Part shown: piece after piece, positions 1 through 11,040 of the stretch
Layout: every line of letters starts with the position of its first letter
Numbering within the stretch: position 1 is the stretch's first letter
Origin: Colius striatus
Lineage: Eukaryota > Chordata > Aves > Coliiformes > Coliidae
Direction: 5' to 3'
Assembly (NCBI RefSeq): GCF_028858725.1
Contig: NC_084773.1
Span: forward strand, 10,220,350-10,284,349
DNA length: 64,000 nt
Notes under the pieces: generated by a model
The model's database searches: none
What the model was told of the DNA's origin: nothing
What the model saw: the letters and a program-made list of their open reading frames with translations, nothing else
Position numbers and translations under genes: made by a program

Positions 1-299
1 CTGTCCCTAGCCCAGGGCAGAGGGGAGCTTCAGCCCCCTCCAGGCACACTCCCCCTCTTCACTCCCTGGCCATGGTTTCAACCCCCCAAAGCCAGGAGCC
101 TTAGCAAACGCATGAGACCCCAGTCCCATTCCTACCACAGCCTCCCACAAAATGCAAAATTCACCTCCCCGAATTCCTCACCGACTCCTTTTCAACACAC
201 ACCTCTGCCCTCGCTTGGCAAGCAAGCAGTGCTGATGTTCCCACCTGCCTCTCCCTTGCAGCCCCTTCTGGAGGGGCTCATTAGCCATGCAAATACAAA
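1..299. other. non-coding, nothing recognised
   Basis: C-rich sequence at the window edge, with no recognised repeat, RNA gene or protein family. It leads into the CpG island that follows. Confidence 0.5.
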
Positions 300-640
300 C
301 TGCTCCAAGAGCTCGACGGCCAATTCCCCCCCTGTACTGGCGAGGAACGGCAATTCACGGGGGTCTTTGGGGAGCCGACACGGAGGGAGGGAGGAGCGCG
401 ATGCGGCGTGGCTGCGTGTGGCAATCAAGCTTTCCCACCGCCGCCCGGCCCCAGGGAGCATCCCCGCTCCTGCTGCCGAGAGGCAGCGGCGTCTCTCCCT
501 CCACCTTGTTAATCCCCTTTCGCTGAGCTCCCGCGCTCGGCTCCCTGCCTCGACCCCCCGGGAGCCCTGGGAAAGCAGCGCCCGCTCCTCGCTGCCCTTC
601 TCCCCTCTGCCTCACTGCAAAGCGGTGCGGGGAGGGGAGG
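300..640. promoter_or_regulatory. small CpG island
   Basis: A hand count gives about 30 CpG dinucleotides in roughly 340 bases of clearly GC-rich sequence, close to the number expected from base composition. Flanking DNA is strongly CpG-depleted. In vertebrates such unmethylated islands usually mark a promoter or a Polycomb-controlled developmental element. No TATA box, first coding exon or recognisable protein is attached in either direction, so transcript and strand are unknown. It ends against an AT-rich block full of homeodomain core sites. Either an orphan promoter/enhancer or the first non-coding exon of a gene outside the window is possible. Confidence 0.6.
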
Positions 641-649
641 GAGGAGAAG

Positions 650-785
650 GGGAAATGTGCCTTTCCTTAATTGATTTTGGTGAAAAAGCCAGGCAGCCGC
701 TGCACTGTCAAATTAATTAGTTCCAGAGCTATTTGCAGTTATGAGCCACGTTACGATAGTGGTCATCACATTTTGGTGCTAGGGA
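650..785. promoter_or_regulatory. candidate conserved enhancer-like block
   Basis: AT-rich, repeat-free block beside the CpG island. It contains TTAATTGATT at 667-676 and AATTAATTAG at 711-720, both built from homeodomain TAAT cores, and the rare CpG words ACGTTACGATAG. Composition and motif density resemble vertebrate conserved non-coding elements. Conservation itself was not tested. Confidence 0.35.
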
Positions 786-3700
786 GTGGCAGGGGGAAAA
801 AGATTTTGGAAGCTTTTTTTGGTTTTGGAGCCTTCCTTAGAAGCACAGAGAAAAATAAAAGAGAAAAGGCCCCTGTCTGCCAGGACTGGCTCCTGTGCCT
901 GTGGCAGCACAGGGCATGAGGCTGAAATGGTTAGTTTGGCCTCCATAACATTATCTGCCCCGTGCTGAACAAAACAGGTGCTTTGTTGAGGCTCCACTCT
1001 GGTTGGGCTCTCTGCTTGTGGCAAGGGCTAGGCAGGGCATCAGGATCACCCCACTGCCATCCCCACCAAAGTGCAGCAGCAACACACCAGCTCCCGTGGC
1101 CCTGCGAGGTGTGAAGCCAGGCAGCCGGACACGCTGGGTGTCACCCCTGAAGATGCTTGGCCTCTTTTGTCCCCTCTTGCCCTCCCTCCTCAGAGAGGCA
1201 AAGCAGGCTGAGGGCTGGTGGAGAGGCTTTGCAAGCCCCGGGTGAGGCTCACGGGGCTCAGATCCCCGATTAGATGGGAACGCCTGCTGCAACCTGATAA
1301 CACGGCAGCATCTGACGGGGAGGCTCCAGCAGCGCTCCCTGAGCCGAGCAGCACCTATTGTTTCAGCAGATACTACCCCGCATACAAGCTTACATCTGGA
1401 TATCGATAAGCATGCCTGTTTATGCATAAACACAGCACAACATGCAGCCACATACCTCTGCATTCCTCTTACCCTCCCTCCTTTCCCTATGTTTTTTCCT
1501 CCCTCTTATTTCTTTATCTCCTTTTCATCTGCTCTTGCCTGTTAAACGTTTTCTCTGCTCCTTGTTCAGAACCGAGTCCCGGGAAAGAGCAGTGATGGTG
1601 GGTCACACAGATGGGGTGCTGAGGAATGGCAAACATTTTGGGTGAATTTGTAAAGTTCTCAAGGGTCTGGGTGGAGGGAAGCAGGGGAAGACAACCTCAT
1701 CAGACCAAAACATTGCCAAGTAGAGCAGCCAGGATAGGAAAACGCAGCGTGGTTTGGCCAGTTTACGTAGTGTGTTCCCAAGTCTGCTCAGGCAGGACCA
1801 GCATCTCTGGGCATGTACCCCGAGCCTCATCCGCCCAGCCATGCAAACAGGCAGACTGCTGTAAACCTGCACACGCAGCCCTGCAGTCACACATGCTCTG
1901 GTGTGGCATTGATGCCACATTTACAGCAAGTCAGATTGACAAGTAAAACTGCAGGATTGTGGGTTTTACAGCGATTAAACATGATTTAAAAAAATACAAT
2001 CTCCTTCTTTCGTGTTGCTCATTTGGGAAAAGAAGGTCTGCAAAATGAGCAAACACCAGCTGTACCCGACACAACTCACAGGACCTATGCTGCCCCAAGG
2101 GACAGGTGCCGTGCAGCCACCTCCGAGCCAAAACACTGCCATAACTGCCTTCTCCGAGCCTGGACCCTAGGAAAGGGGAAGCCTTGGGCAGTGCTGCCTG
2201 AGAGGCCTGACCCATTTTCTTCAGAGAAATGTGGCAGGAGGTCGAAGACTTGGCTTTGCTGAAAGGCTGATGTGCATTTTTGCAAGTGCTACTGTCTGTC
2301 CCTATGCTGGACCCCAAAAGTGAACCCCAGCACCCAAAGAAGCGCTGGGCACTGACTCATGCACGCCATTACACTTGTGGCTTGTGCACAGGGGGCTGCA
2401 GGGCTCTGTTTTCCAAAAAGCAGGCTGGGGCTTACCCTGAGTCAGCCAAAGCTCAGCCTGCCCCAAGCACTGGCCCATGGATGCTTGCACAAGAATAGGG
2501 AACCACAAGGTCTGTGACAACCACCCACCAAGCCCATTCCCTCCACACTTACTGTATGCTGGGGCTTGGTCCACCTGACTGGGGAGAAAGGCATGGCATC
2601 TGCTGGTGTCCTCCAAGGATTTGTCCCAGCTCTCCTTGCTCAGATAGTGTTATAAGATCTGCTCCCAGGACAGCAGGTTGGTACTGGATGCTGCAAACCT
2701 TGGGTTGAGCTAGGACTCCCAAGATCAAAAGCTACATCCTTGGCATGGGTTGGACTGATCCTAGGAGCAGCCTGGTTTCCAGGTCTCCATCTTCCTAGGC
2801 AAAGAGGAAAAATCATAGAAAGCCAAAAGTGCTTACACCTAAGCAATTTATTTAAGTAACTTGGTCCTGGACAAACTCAGTGAGCTCCATGACCCAGCTG
2901 TAGAACCCTCATCGCAACTCACCTCAGAAACAGACCTGCACATTAACCAGTCCTCTGAAAAGCTCTCTTCAGCCCTCTGCTCACAGGGGTCACCCAGCTC
3001 CAGCGTGGGGGACACAAGTAGGACAAGTGGAAAACTGGGAGAGGGACTTGTGCATCGGTGGAAAGTTCCATCACTCCATCCCTGGCAGTCTCCACTGCAG
3101 CTCAGAGGCAGTGCTGCTTCAACTGACTCCGTGTCTGTGACCATTTCACCTGGGCAGTTAATGCTGCCCACACACAAGAATACAAGTAAGACCATAGAGC
3201 TGCTTTGCAAACAACTAGATGAGGGCACCTGGACCTGGGGTAAGTGCAAGCGGCTCTCCAGCTAGGGTGGGCTGTCCCTCCTCCCAGGGGACACAGCATT
3301 ATCTCTAAGACCTTCCCTTGTTCCCTCACTGCAGAGGCAAATGCTGCTCCAACACCACCACTGGTTTCTGGGCTGAAACGGCATCAGGGTGTCCACGTCT
3401 GTACTTAAAGAACAAAACACAGTGTGCACAGAAAGAGCAGCATCCCTGGTCAGTGTGTATGTGCATGCCCAAGCATCTGTGCACACACATGCACAGACCA
3501 TCTTGGGAGCCAGTGCAGGGCAGAAGGGCTCATTGAGGAGCGCGGGTCTGAGCAACAGAGCAAGGGCAACTCATGAGCCCAAGGCAGTGTGGCTGCACCA
3601 CACACAAGCTCTCTGGAATGGGGCTCTATACTGAATTTATGAGCTCTTAAGTCATCACATTTACAATTTATACTCTCCAGTCTTTTAATCTCAGCAATAA

Positions 3701-4490
3701 ACTTGGATTTAATCTTTGCTGAGGCAGTGTGGAAATTTCACTCTTCCCAGCCATCCCATGTATAACGTGCCCATAAGTAGGACCAGAACATGCTTCCTGA
3801 TGGCTTCAATGTGGGATCTCTTCTCCAGTCCCCACTGCCAGTAAAGCCTTCAGTAATTGATCAGTCCCTTCCCACCATGCTACCTTGATTGCCCAGGCTT
3901 CCTTCTTGGATATACGTGTAATACACTGACAAATACTGAGGAACAAAGACTTACAGCAGTCCCTTACATTCCCTCCTACCTTCCATAGAAGGGAGCTTCA
4001 GGCTTGTGTGCACATCACTAGCATCCTTACCTAAGTTTTTCAGCACTTGAGATTCTCTCTGTCCCCTGCAAACCAGCACTATTGGTGAATTTTTATCCAC
4101 CTAGAGTTGCTTAATGTCAGAGGTCCACATCAGAAGAACCATCTCCAGAATGCTTCCTGAGTGGGCATCTCCTTTGCAAACCGAGACCTAAAACTGAGAT
4201 GGAGTTGGCACTGATAAATGTATGAACAGAGGCAGGCCCTGCCTGGTTGGATGAACCCCACGCTTTCAGAAGAAGGTGGCATCATTTCTGCAGAATGCTT
4301 GAGTGGCCTCAAATAACACACTGAACTGTCAGGCACAAACCCAAGTGATGGTGTGAGCCAGCACTGAAATAATGAGAAGCTGATCTACAGCTTTTCCCCT
4401 CTGGTTTATTAAATGAATGCTCCGCATACCACTTCCCACTGACTGGAGACAGAGAGAAAATCCCAGGACAGTAACTCATCATCCTTTCTC
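786..4490. other. non-coding stretch, no gene recognised
   Basis: No recognised coding exon or family. A short block near 1250-1345 carries GATTAGA, GATAAC and several CpGs and could be a small regulatory element. A pyrimidine-rich tract lies at about 1456-1560. The open frames here, such as those around 2850-3260, show no family likeness. Confidence 0.5.
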
Positions 4491-4499
4491 CCCCTGAGA

Positions 4500-4760
4500 A
4501 GACTCAGGGCTGTGGCTATGTATGGATGTTGTGAAGTGATAAAGTTGCTGTGGCTTTGCGAGTTACCACGCATCAGCTGGGCCGTGCTGTCTGACCGCGT
4601 GCATGCTCCCGGCTCCCTGCAACTGGGTGGTAAAACATGTTTGCTCACGATGGGGCTGGAGCAGGTACACCGTCGGCGGGCCCCAGATAAGCACGCTCTG
4701 CTGATAAGCAGTGCCTCATTAAGCCTCGGGACTCAACGGCTTGCAGCGCAATCCTTGGCC
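4500..4760. promoter_or_regulatory. candidate regulatory block with paired GATA sites
   Basis: CpG-bearing block in CpG-poor surroundings. Two identical GATAAGC words sit in direct orientation at 4686-4692 and 4703-4709, 17 bases apart start to start. The second lies inside CTGATAAGCAG, and a CATTAAG word follows. Repeated GATA-factor words at this spacing suggest a cis-regulatory element, but this is inferred from motifs alone. Confidence 0.33.
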
Positions 4761-4945
4761 CAGAAGTCCCTCCTCTTTGCAGGTTGTAGCCCTCAGTCAT
4801 GGAACTGGCAGCAGGAAACTTCTCAGGGAAAGGGGACAATATTGGATTAATTTCTGTGCGTGGCATGGAGAGGAAGGAGGGTCAGGGTCCATGCCAAAAC
4901 AGAGGAACAGCAGAAGGACTGTCCTTGCCTGAGGATTCCATTCCT

Positions 4946-5005
4946 GATTCCATAGAATGGTAGGGGTTGGAAGAGACCTCAAAGATCATCTAGTCCAACA
5001 TAAAA
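4946..5005 (-). mobile_element. CR1 retrotransposon 3' end
   Basis: The + strand reads CATAGAATGG at 4951-4960, then GGTTGGAAGAGACCTCAAAG and ATCATCTAGTCCAAC. This is the reverse complement of the 3' end of avian CR1 elements, the tail of a 5'-truncated LINE copy. The element therefore lies on the minus strand. Similarity fades after about 5005, though degraded CR1 could continue to about 5110. This is one of the clearest pointers to a bird genome. Confidence 0.85.
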
Positions 5006-5009
5006 TATT

Positions 5010-5985
5010 ATCCACCATAACTTAACATAAAAAACCACAAGGCCCACCTTGGACTCCACTAAACAGGATCAGGTCTTCTCTTTGGCTTTATACCTCAAAA
5101 AAAAGGGATGGTTTCACAAGGTTCATGCACCTTGCCACCACTCAGAAGCTTGTTGTCTTTCTGCCTGAACCTTGGTTTAGCCTCAAGCCCCAACCTGAGG
5201 CTCAGAAAAGCTGGATAGAGACCGAGCAATCTGGATCCTCCTCCATCTCTCCCAGCCTCTGGGGGTCCCTACCAGCCGGCACTCCCCGGAGTCACGCCAT
5301 CTCCTATCCGTCCCACAGCTAAACACTCTGCAGGGCCCAACAGAGGATCAATACACAGAACACACCGACCCTCTCTCCTGCCCATGGAGGAACCCACACC
5401 ATTTAAGTCTTTTCAGCTAAACATTCACAGTTGCAAAAGCAGCAGGCAGACTCCAGACTCTCAAGACTAAATATCAGGCACCTATTCCCTCTCTCTTCTG
5501 ATCCACCCAGATGCTCCTGGGTGGCAGCTACACTCTCTTAGGACACATTCTCCTTATCACGATATTGCCCTTAAATTTTGAGGCAAGGAAACAGTGTTTG
5601 GGGCAAATTTTCTATTTGTTTTTCAATCTTCTTCTGAAGTCAGGCAGGCCCCTCTGCTTCCTGCCCAGCAGGAGGTCAGCCCATCGTCCATCCCTGGCTG
5701 TGCTCCCCAGGAACACGGCTCCAGGGGCGAGCACAGCGTCCTCTCTGACAGGGCTGCCCTAGAGGGAGGTGTCTGATGACAGTTTGACTGGTGGAGTAAA
5801 GCACAACTTCTGTTTGTTTGGATAGTCAAAGGACTTGCAACAAATGTCTCCAATTTATGTTGGTTTAGATAAAGGGATCTGGTCTTGTCGCAGGATCAAT
5901 CGGGCTGGTAAGAAATCACTCATGTAGACCTCTCTGCCCTCAGATCCTTTCAAAACAGAAGAAAACATACTAATACTACCACCAC
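5010..5985. other. non-coding stretch between CR1 fragments
   Basis: The first 100 bases may be degraded CR1. Nothing else is recognised; no exon or RNA gene is seen. Confidence 0.45.
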
Positions 5986-5989
5986 CAAC

Positions 5990-6207
5990 AAGAATTGTTT
6001 AGGTTGGAAAAGAACTTTAAGGTCATAGAATCCAACAGTAAACCTAAAGCTGCCAAGTCCACCACTAAGCCATGTCCCCAGGTGCCAGATCTACAGATCT
6101 TTCAAGTACTTTCAGGGATGATGATTTAACCAGTTCCCTGGGCAGCCCGTTCCAATATTTGACGACCCTCTCAGTGAGGATATTTTTCCTAATATCCAGT
6201 CTAATTA
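5990..6207 (-). mobile_element. CR1 retrotransposon fragment
   Basis: Reverse-complement CR1 sequence. It holds the GGTTGGAAAAGAACTTTAAG tail block, then CCCTGGGCAGCCCGTTCCAA near 6137-6156 and TTTTTCCTAATATCCAG near 6183-6199, all hallmark words of the avian CR1 3' region. The copy is truncated and diverged. It shares its orientation with the fragment about 1 kb to the left, but internal CR1 sequence between them was not recognised, so they are probably separate insertions. Confidence 0.9.
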
Positions 6208-6639
6208 ATAATAATGACAGAAGAAGGTTTTCACAACTCAGAGATGCTCACTCCTTTCTGGACCAGGACATATCAGAGTGCCAAGAGTAAGGTCAAGGAC
6301 TGGAACTGCAAGTTTGGAGTCACCTGTGGTCTGGGTGATCAAAAGCTTGGGGCATTTTACTGCTTGGTGCCTTGTTTTACTTCCTAACCTGACCTGGCTG
6401 ACAACCTCTGCCCTTGCAGACCCACTGCCTGGCTGGTCATGGTGGTGCCTGGAGCAGGGGACTGGGGGGACAGGGACCGCTGCAGCCGCATCCATCTGGC
6501 ATACTGTAGCAGTGAATGCAGGGGAAGGAAGGAGGGGGTGGGTAGAAAAGAAAATCCCAAAGATCCTCGGATAATAAGCACCATTAAGGTTAGTCTGTCT
6601 CATGATTGTTTCTTATTAAAAAGAGACTGTACTTTATCT

Positions 6640-7010
6640 GTGCAGGATATGCTGTTTGGATGAGGGAATTAGCAGAGTGACTGCCTCCATATCATCTAAT
6701 TAGCAAAAATGTTGATAAGCAGATACAATCACATATGATTAGGATCCTTTTAAAAAGCCACTCCATTAATTAAATAGACAGAAAGGCCGCCTCCAGCCCT
6801 CGCGTGCCACTGATTAGAATACAAATATTTACACTAATCTCACCTCCATCAGCCATGGGACACTTTTGAGTATTTTTAGTGACATCAGATTACTATTGAT
6901 TTTCATCCCCAATGTCAGACCATTTTGTTAGTATCTGAAAGTGCTGCCTTCAGTTTCGGATGCTTTAAATCATGTTAAGGGTTTATCTTAATGACGCTGC
7001 TGATAACCAG
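6640..7010. promoter_or_regulatory. candidate conserved enhancer-like block
   Basis: About 370 bases, AT-rich and free of repeats. It holds CTAATTAG (6696-6703), TGATAAG (6713-6719), CATATG (6732-6737), ATTAATTAA (6765-6773), and further ATTAG, TTAATGACG and TGATAAC words. Dense homeodomain and GATA words in a compact block are typical of developmental enhancers. Neither conservation nor activity could be tested. Confidence 0.4.
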
Positions 7011-9120
7011 TGTTCAGGTCACTCGTACTTTCTCTTCAAAGAACACAGTCTGGGCTGGTTTTTTATTGTTTGTACTTGAGATTTAAGATACGAAAAACAT
7101 TTCTCATTTCAAAGCCTTGGTTTCTAGGGATGAGGCTGCCAGGATGGTTTGGGTCTAGTTACTCGATGTGTACATGTCTTATTTCCCTTTCTCCCTGCCT
7201 CTCCTCGACCCTTTCTTTTTTCCCTTGCAAACTCTTTTAGCTCACAGCAGTGGCCTCTCTTGAATGGCTGCTAATCTCTGACGCCTGCTGCAGGCAGCAG
7301 ACAGACAGGCAACGAGCATCCTCTGTACAGTCCCTACTTTTCAGATGGGTAGGACGCACTAAATCCAAGGCAGATAATCCAGTGCGCCAGCCAGTCTGAG
7401 ATGGGCACTCAGCATCAAAAGCAAGTACAGGAGGGGATGCTTTGAAAAGAGACAGCGTAAGGAGAGTCACCTCCTTCCTTCCATGCACAGTCCCACTCCC
7501 TGCAGTACATAACTGGCCTTGGGCCCTCCCACAGGCTTTTCTGATGTCACATTTTCCCTTCTGAGTAATGGAGAGGAGGAAGGGTAAAGGTGCTCTTGAA
7601 ATTTCTGCAAACCAACTGCAAATGGACCATGCTGGCAGTGGCTAGAAGCTGTTGGTACTTTTCAGTAGCTTATGGGTGGTAAGCCTGGGTCAGCCTCAAG
7701 TCCAATGAACAATCCTAAAAAAACACTAGCCCAAATAAACCAGTCCCCTTGATAAAGATTTCAAACAAAGCACTAAGCTGTGGCTGAGCCATGAAGCCTT
7801 AGCTCTCCCCTTCAGCGCAGAAGAACACTTTGGGATGCTTTATGAGTACAGAGCCCTCTGTGTTCAAAGTGGCAGCAGCAGCTTGCTGCTGGGTCCAGAT
7901 TAGCTTTTGCCATTGCTACAGTACAAACAACACCCAACAGAAAAAAAAATCCCTTGTGTGGCACAACCACCTTGTAGTTAAGAAGACCTCCTCTGTGCAA
8001 AAGGAGGAAAAAGTCAGTCTGCCCAACAAGGTGAGCCTGTGGGACCATGAGTTCCTATGTTCCTTTCTACTTCCTTCAGCTCCAGCCTCCAGAACAGCAC
8101 TACTATGCCTTATGGCAACTTTTACCACTAGAATATGGCAAGCAGCTTTGTGCTACTGACTCATTATTGACTGGTGAGAAAACCAGTAAAACAAAGCCCT
8201 TGTCCAACATACATCATCTGAATCGTCTCCTTCCTTCCTCTGTCACATCTCTTTCTACAGGCTGACATGGCTGCTCCTCAGCTTCACGGCCCCACACACA
8301 GGGTGTACATCAGGACAGAGCCAGCTCATACACTACACACATGCTCCTTGGTCTGGGCGTCTCTTGTCTCCATCCCAAAGTGTGGGATGATGGAAATGAC
8401 TAATGCCACCTTCCAGCTGCTTCGTCTGGGAGCCTGAAGACCCCTTTGCCATTGAATTTCTGTTCCCATACAAGTTCTTACAGACTATAAAGAAGCTGGA
8501 ATTAAACTTCCTCTTAATACCAAGACACTTTCCCTGACTATCTCACTCCAGAGCATACTTTCCAAACCCTTAATCACACTTTATGTCTCTTTCCTGAACA
8601 TTCTTGATTTTATTACACTCTTCCCAAACTTTGGGAAGCTAAACTGCAAACAGCTTTCTTACAGCTGCTGCTACAGGGTAATATGGCCCATAAGGTTAAT
8701 ATGGCTTCACTACACCATGCTTTCCTGGACTGCACACAAAATCACATTGAGTATTTGATAATCCCACCTTTGGCAAGGTGCAGGCAAAAAATTATCTGAC
8801 ACAGTCATGTCACACTGTATCATCACAGCTATATCAGACATCTACAATGTCATATGATCTACATTGAAAAGCATAAGGCCAGAGACAACCAGCTCCAGCC
8901 TGGAACATAGTCAAGTCAACGGAGCAACCATTGGCTGAGCCCATTCTGAGGTCACAATCTCTTGTGAACAGGCTTAAAAAGAAAGGATATCCTCAAGCAG
9001 CATTGTGTAGCTTTGTGATGCAAAAGGACAGAGCTGATCAAGAGATGAACTGAGCACATACCCATTGCTGCAGAGCGCAGAAGACATCCAGGAGCCTCTG
9101 CCTGCTGCTCATTCCTGGGC
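7011..9120. other. non-coding stretch upstream of the DNAJB gene
   Basis: No repeat or exon recognised. The promoter or 5' leader of the DNAJB-like gene should lie in its right part. No convincing TATA box or CpG island is seen there. Confidence 0.45.
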
Positions 9121-9183
9121 TGCGTGTCCTTGGTGGGAGAGGGGTACCAGGTATCTTCCAAACAGACCTACCTTTCCTTTGAG

Positions 9184-9744
9184 ATGGTGAATTATTATAA
9201 AGTTCTTGGTCTGCAAAGAAGTGCATCACAGGACGACATTAAGAAAGCCTTCCACAAACTGGCACTACAATGGCATCCTGATAAGAATCCCAGCAACAAG
9301 GAGGAAGCAGAAAAGAACTTCAAGGCAGTCGTCGAGGCATACAATGTTTTGTCTGACCCTCAGAAACGATTGGTCTATGACAAATCTTTTAAGGAGAGCA
9401 GATCCCACAGACCAAGTAGTGCCACAGGGCGTCATAATGTCGTCTTTGGTTTCCCTTGTGTATTCCATGACTTCAAAAACCTCTTTAAGGTCTTTGAAGG
9501 AGAGGATCCCTTTGACCCTTTCGTCAATTTTAGAAGTACTGGCAAAAACTTTATGAATTCTTCTAGACCACAGAATTCATCCACTCCCAACAAGCAGCCC
9601 ACCTCCTCTGCTGAGGACAGAGCTGCGTTCTATAGCATCACGTCACTGGTAATCATCAGGAATGGGAAGGAGACAATATACGTGGAAGACAATGGCCAGC
9701 GGAAGTCTGTGAGAATAAATGGAGTAGACCACATGAAATTGTAA
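9184..9744 (+). CDS. DNAJB6/DNAJB8-type J-domain co-chaperone, intronless (186 aa)
   Basis: Encodes a class B DnaJ (Hsp40) co-chaperone, expected to stimulate Hsp70 ATPase in cytosol or nucleus. Residues 2-66 form a full J domain: it opens VNYYKVLGL, has the catalytic HPD at 31-33 in [10 protein letters not shown], and ends [16 protein letters not shown]. Residues 88-116 ([21 protein letters not shown]) match the phenylalanine-rich segment of the DNAJB2/6/8 group but have lost most glycines. A short Ser/Asn/Pro linker (about 125-143) replaces the long Ser/Thr-rich region. The C-terminus ([13 protein letters not shown]) matches the conserved family box. DNAJB6 and DNAJB8 run to about 230-330 residues, so this copy is compact. 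The ATG at 9184 is the first methionine in the frame and sits in a strong Kozak context (GAGATGG). The frame is uninterrupted where the parent gene has introns, which suggests a retrogene. Exact orthology to DNAJB8 or a separate bird copy is unresolved. Confidence 0.88.
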   Translation: MVNYYKVLGLQRSASQDDIKKAFHKLALQWHPDKNPSNKEEAEKNFKAVVEAYNVLSDPQKRLVYDKSFKESRSHRPSSATGRHNVVFGFPCVFHDFKNLFKVFEGEDPFDPFVNFRSTGKNFMNSSRPQNSSTPNKQPTSSAEDRAAFYSITSLVIIRNGKETIYVEDNGQRKSVRINGVDHMKL

Positions 9745-9826
9745 TGCCTCCCAACACAAGCATTAACCTCAAGCTGTGAGACATGCTCTCATTGCTCAAT
9801 GGATGGGATCTACTACAAGCAGTATT

Positions 9827-9832
9827 AATAAA
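9827..9832 (+). terminator. polyadenylation signal AATAAA
   Basis: Canonical AATAAA 83 bases after the stop codon of the DNAJB-like gene. It would give a very short 3' UTR. Further AATAAA hexamers at 9967-9972 and 10143-10148 are alternatives, so the true cleavage site is uncertain. Confidence 0.45.
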
Positions 9833-9849
9833 TGCTGAGTTCACTGCAC

Positions 9850-10925
9850 AACCGATGTGGACTTCTCTAAGGTTGGGAACAAGTAGTTCACAGGTAGAGA
9901 TATGGAATTATGCTAAATGAAGGCGTGGGACTCTACTAATCCTGAGTAAAATTATAGTGCTTGCTCAATAAATAGGTATAGAAGGTACATGTGAAAGCAA
10001 CCTTGTGGGTTTGCCAAAGAGACCAAGTTGGCAAACATAGCAAGAGGAGACAGGCTGGTTTATGGATGTGTAAGAGAGCTCTGTGGCAAACTATAGGTCC
10101 TCTTCCCACTCCTTGAAATGACAATCTTGAAGTTTATTGAAGAATAAAGACTTGTGTGACCCTCATACACAGCACTGCAGCTGAGTGAGAAATATTCAGC
10201 CTTTGGTGTACGAGAAGATGCATATTCATTGAAAAAAGGTCTTATACACAGGCAAGAAGGTGAAGGAGGTTCAGTAGGTCATGCAGAGCCTAGAGGAGAG
10301 GGACTAGCATAGGAAAAAATGGAAGGAAGGAAGAAAAGGTCATTCCTCAGACTGTGGAAGAAAATGGGGGCTTTCTTGTCAATGTCTTGCGAATTATGAG
10401 CAGAGACTCTAATGGAAGCACTGTGGGATGAAAGTGAACAGAAAGAAGGTGAATTTGGCTCTTGGAATAGGGCAGTCTATGAACCTTTCTTGCTTGGAGT
10501 CATTCAAAGAGAAAAGAACTAAATTCAAACCATGAGCAAAGACATTTCAGGGAGCTGAGTTGAGCTCCCTCTTTGTGCAAAGCTGGATGAAGAGACTCAG
10601 ATGGTACTTTACCGTCTTTATTGACTTGCTCACAGCTGCAAGAGTTGGTTCACATTGTATTTCTTGCACAGGCTGCTAGCATGCTGCTTTCGTCCTTCAC
10701 CGAGCTAACCCCACATTTCTGCCCTCCCCTGTGCTGACATGAACTGCTGAGCCTTGTTCCTTACTTGGCCTGGTCACCTTAGGCATTTAGAATCTTACAC
10801 GCCTCTGATTTTTGGTCCCACGCTAAATTCCCTTAAGTTTCCCCCCTTGCCCTGCCCACTGATGTCTCCCTGGAGACTGGAACTACATTTCAGGGAAATT
10901 TTCACTCTAATCCAGATTGCAATTG
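9850..10925. other. 3' flank of the DNAJB gene, otherwise non-coding
   Basis: May hold an extended 3' UTR to about 10160 if the later AATAAA sites are used. A purine-rich stretch lies near 10250-10450. No other gene is recognised. Confidence 0.4.
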
Positions 10926-10929
10926 CTGC

Positions 10930-11040
10930 CTGAGTTTGGGCAGGTCTTTGTATCTGTTTCCTCTGCTGTAAAATGGGAATAACAGACTCCTGTGCTTTGA
11001 AGGAGACTGCAAGGTGGCGATACAAGTAAAGGACTCCAAA
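10930..11040 (+). repeat. MIR-like SINE fragment
   Basis: The + strand contains GTTTCCTCTGCTGTAAAATG followed by GGAATAACAG, then a diverged stretch ending TACAAGTAAAGGACTC. The order matches the core and 3' half of the ancient MIR/CORE-SINE consensus (TTTCCTC, CTGTAAAATGG, then a GTAAAG block). The tRNA-derived head is absent or too decayed to see. Old MIR relics are known in bird genomes. Confidence 0.65.

Noticed and set aside
112..720. 202-codon + strand frame over the CpG island
   Set aside because: Stop codons are rare in GC-rich DNA. The peptide is low-complexity Ser/Pro/Arg without a domain, and the frame runs into the AT-rich block.
2559..2584. 26-base minus-strand micro-exon between a good acceptor and GTAAGT
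   Set aside because: Too short to judge, not in a conserved-looking block, and no partner exon.
9124..9183. Upstream in-frame extension of the DNAJB frame
   Set aside because: It would need a GTG start, unusual in animals. The first ATG at 9184 has a strong Kozak context and matches the family N-terminus.
9206..9556. 116-codon + strand frame overlapping the DNAJB gene
   Set aside because: It is out of frame with the J-domain protein and has no family likeness; a shadow frame.
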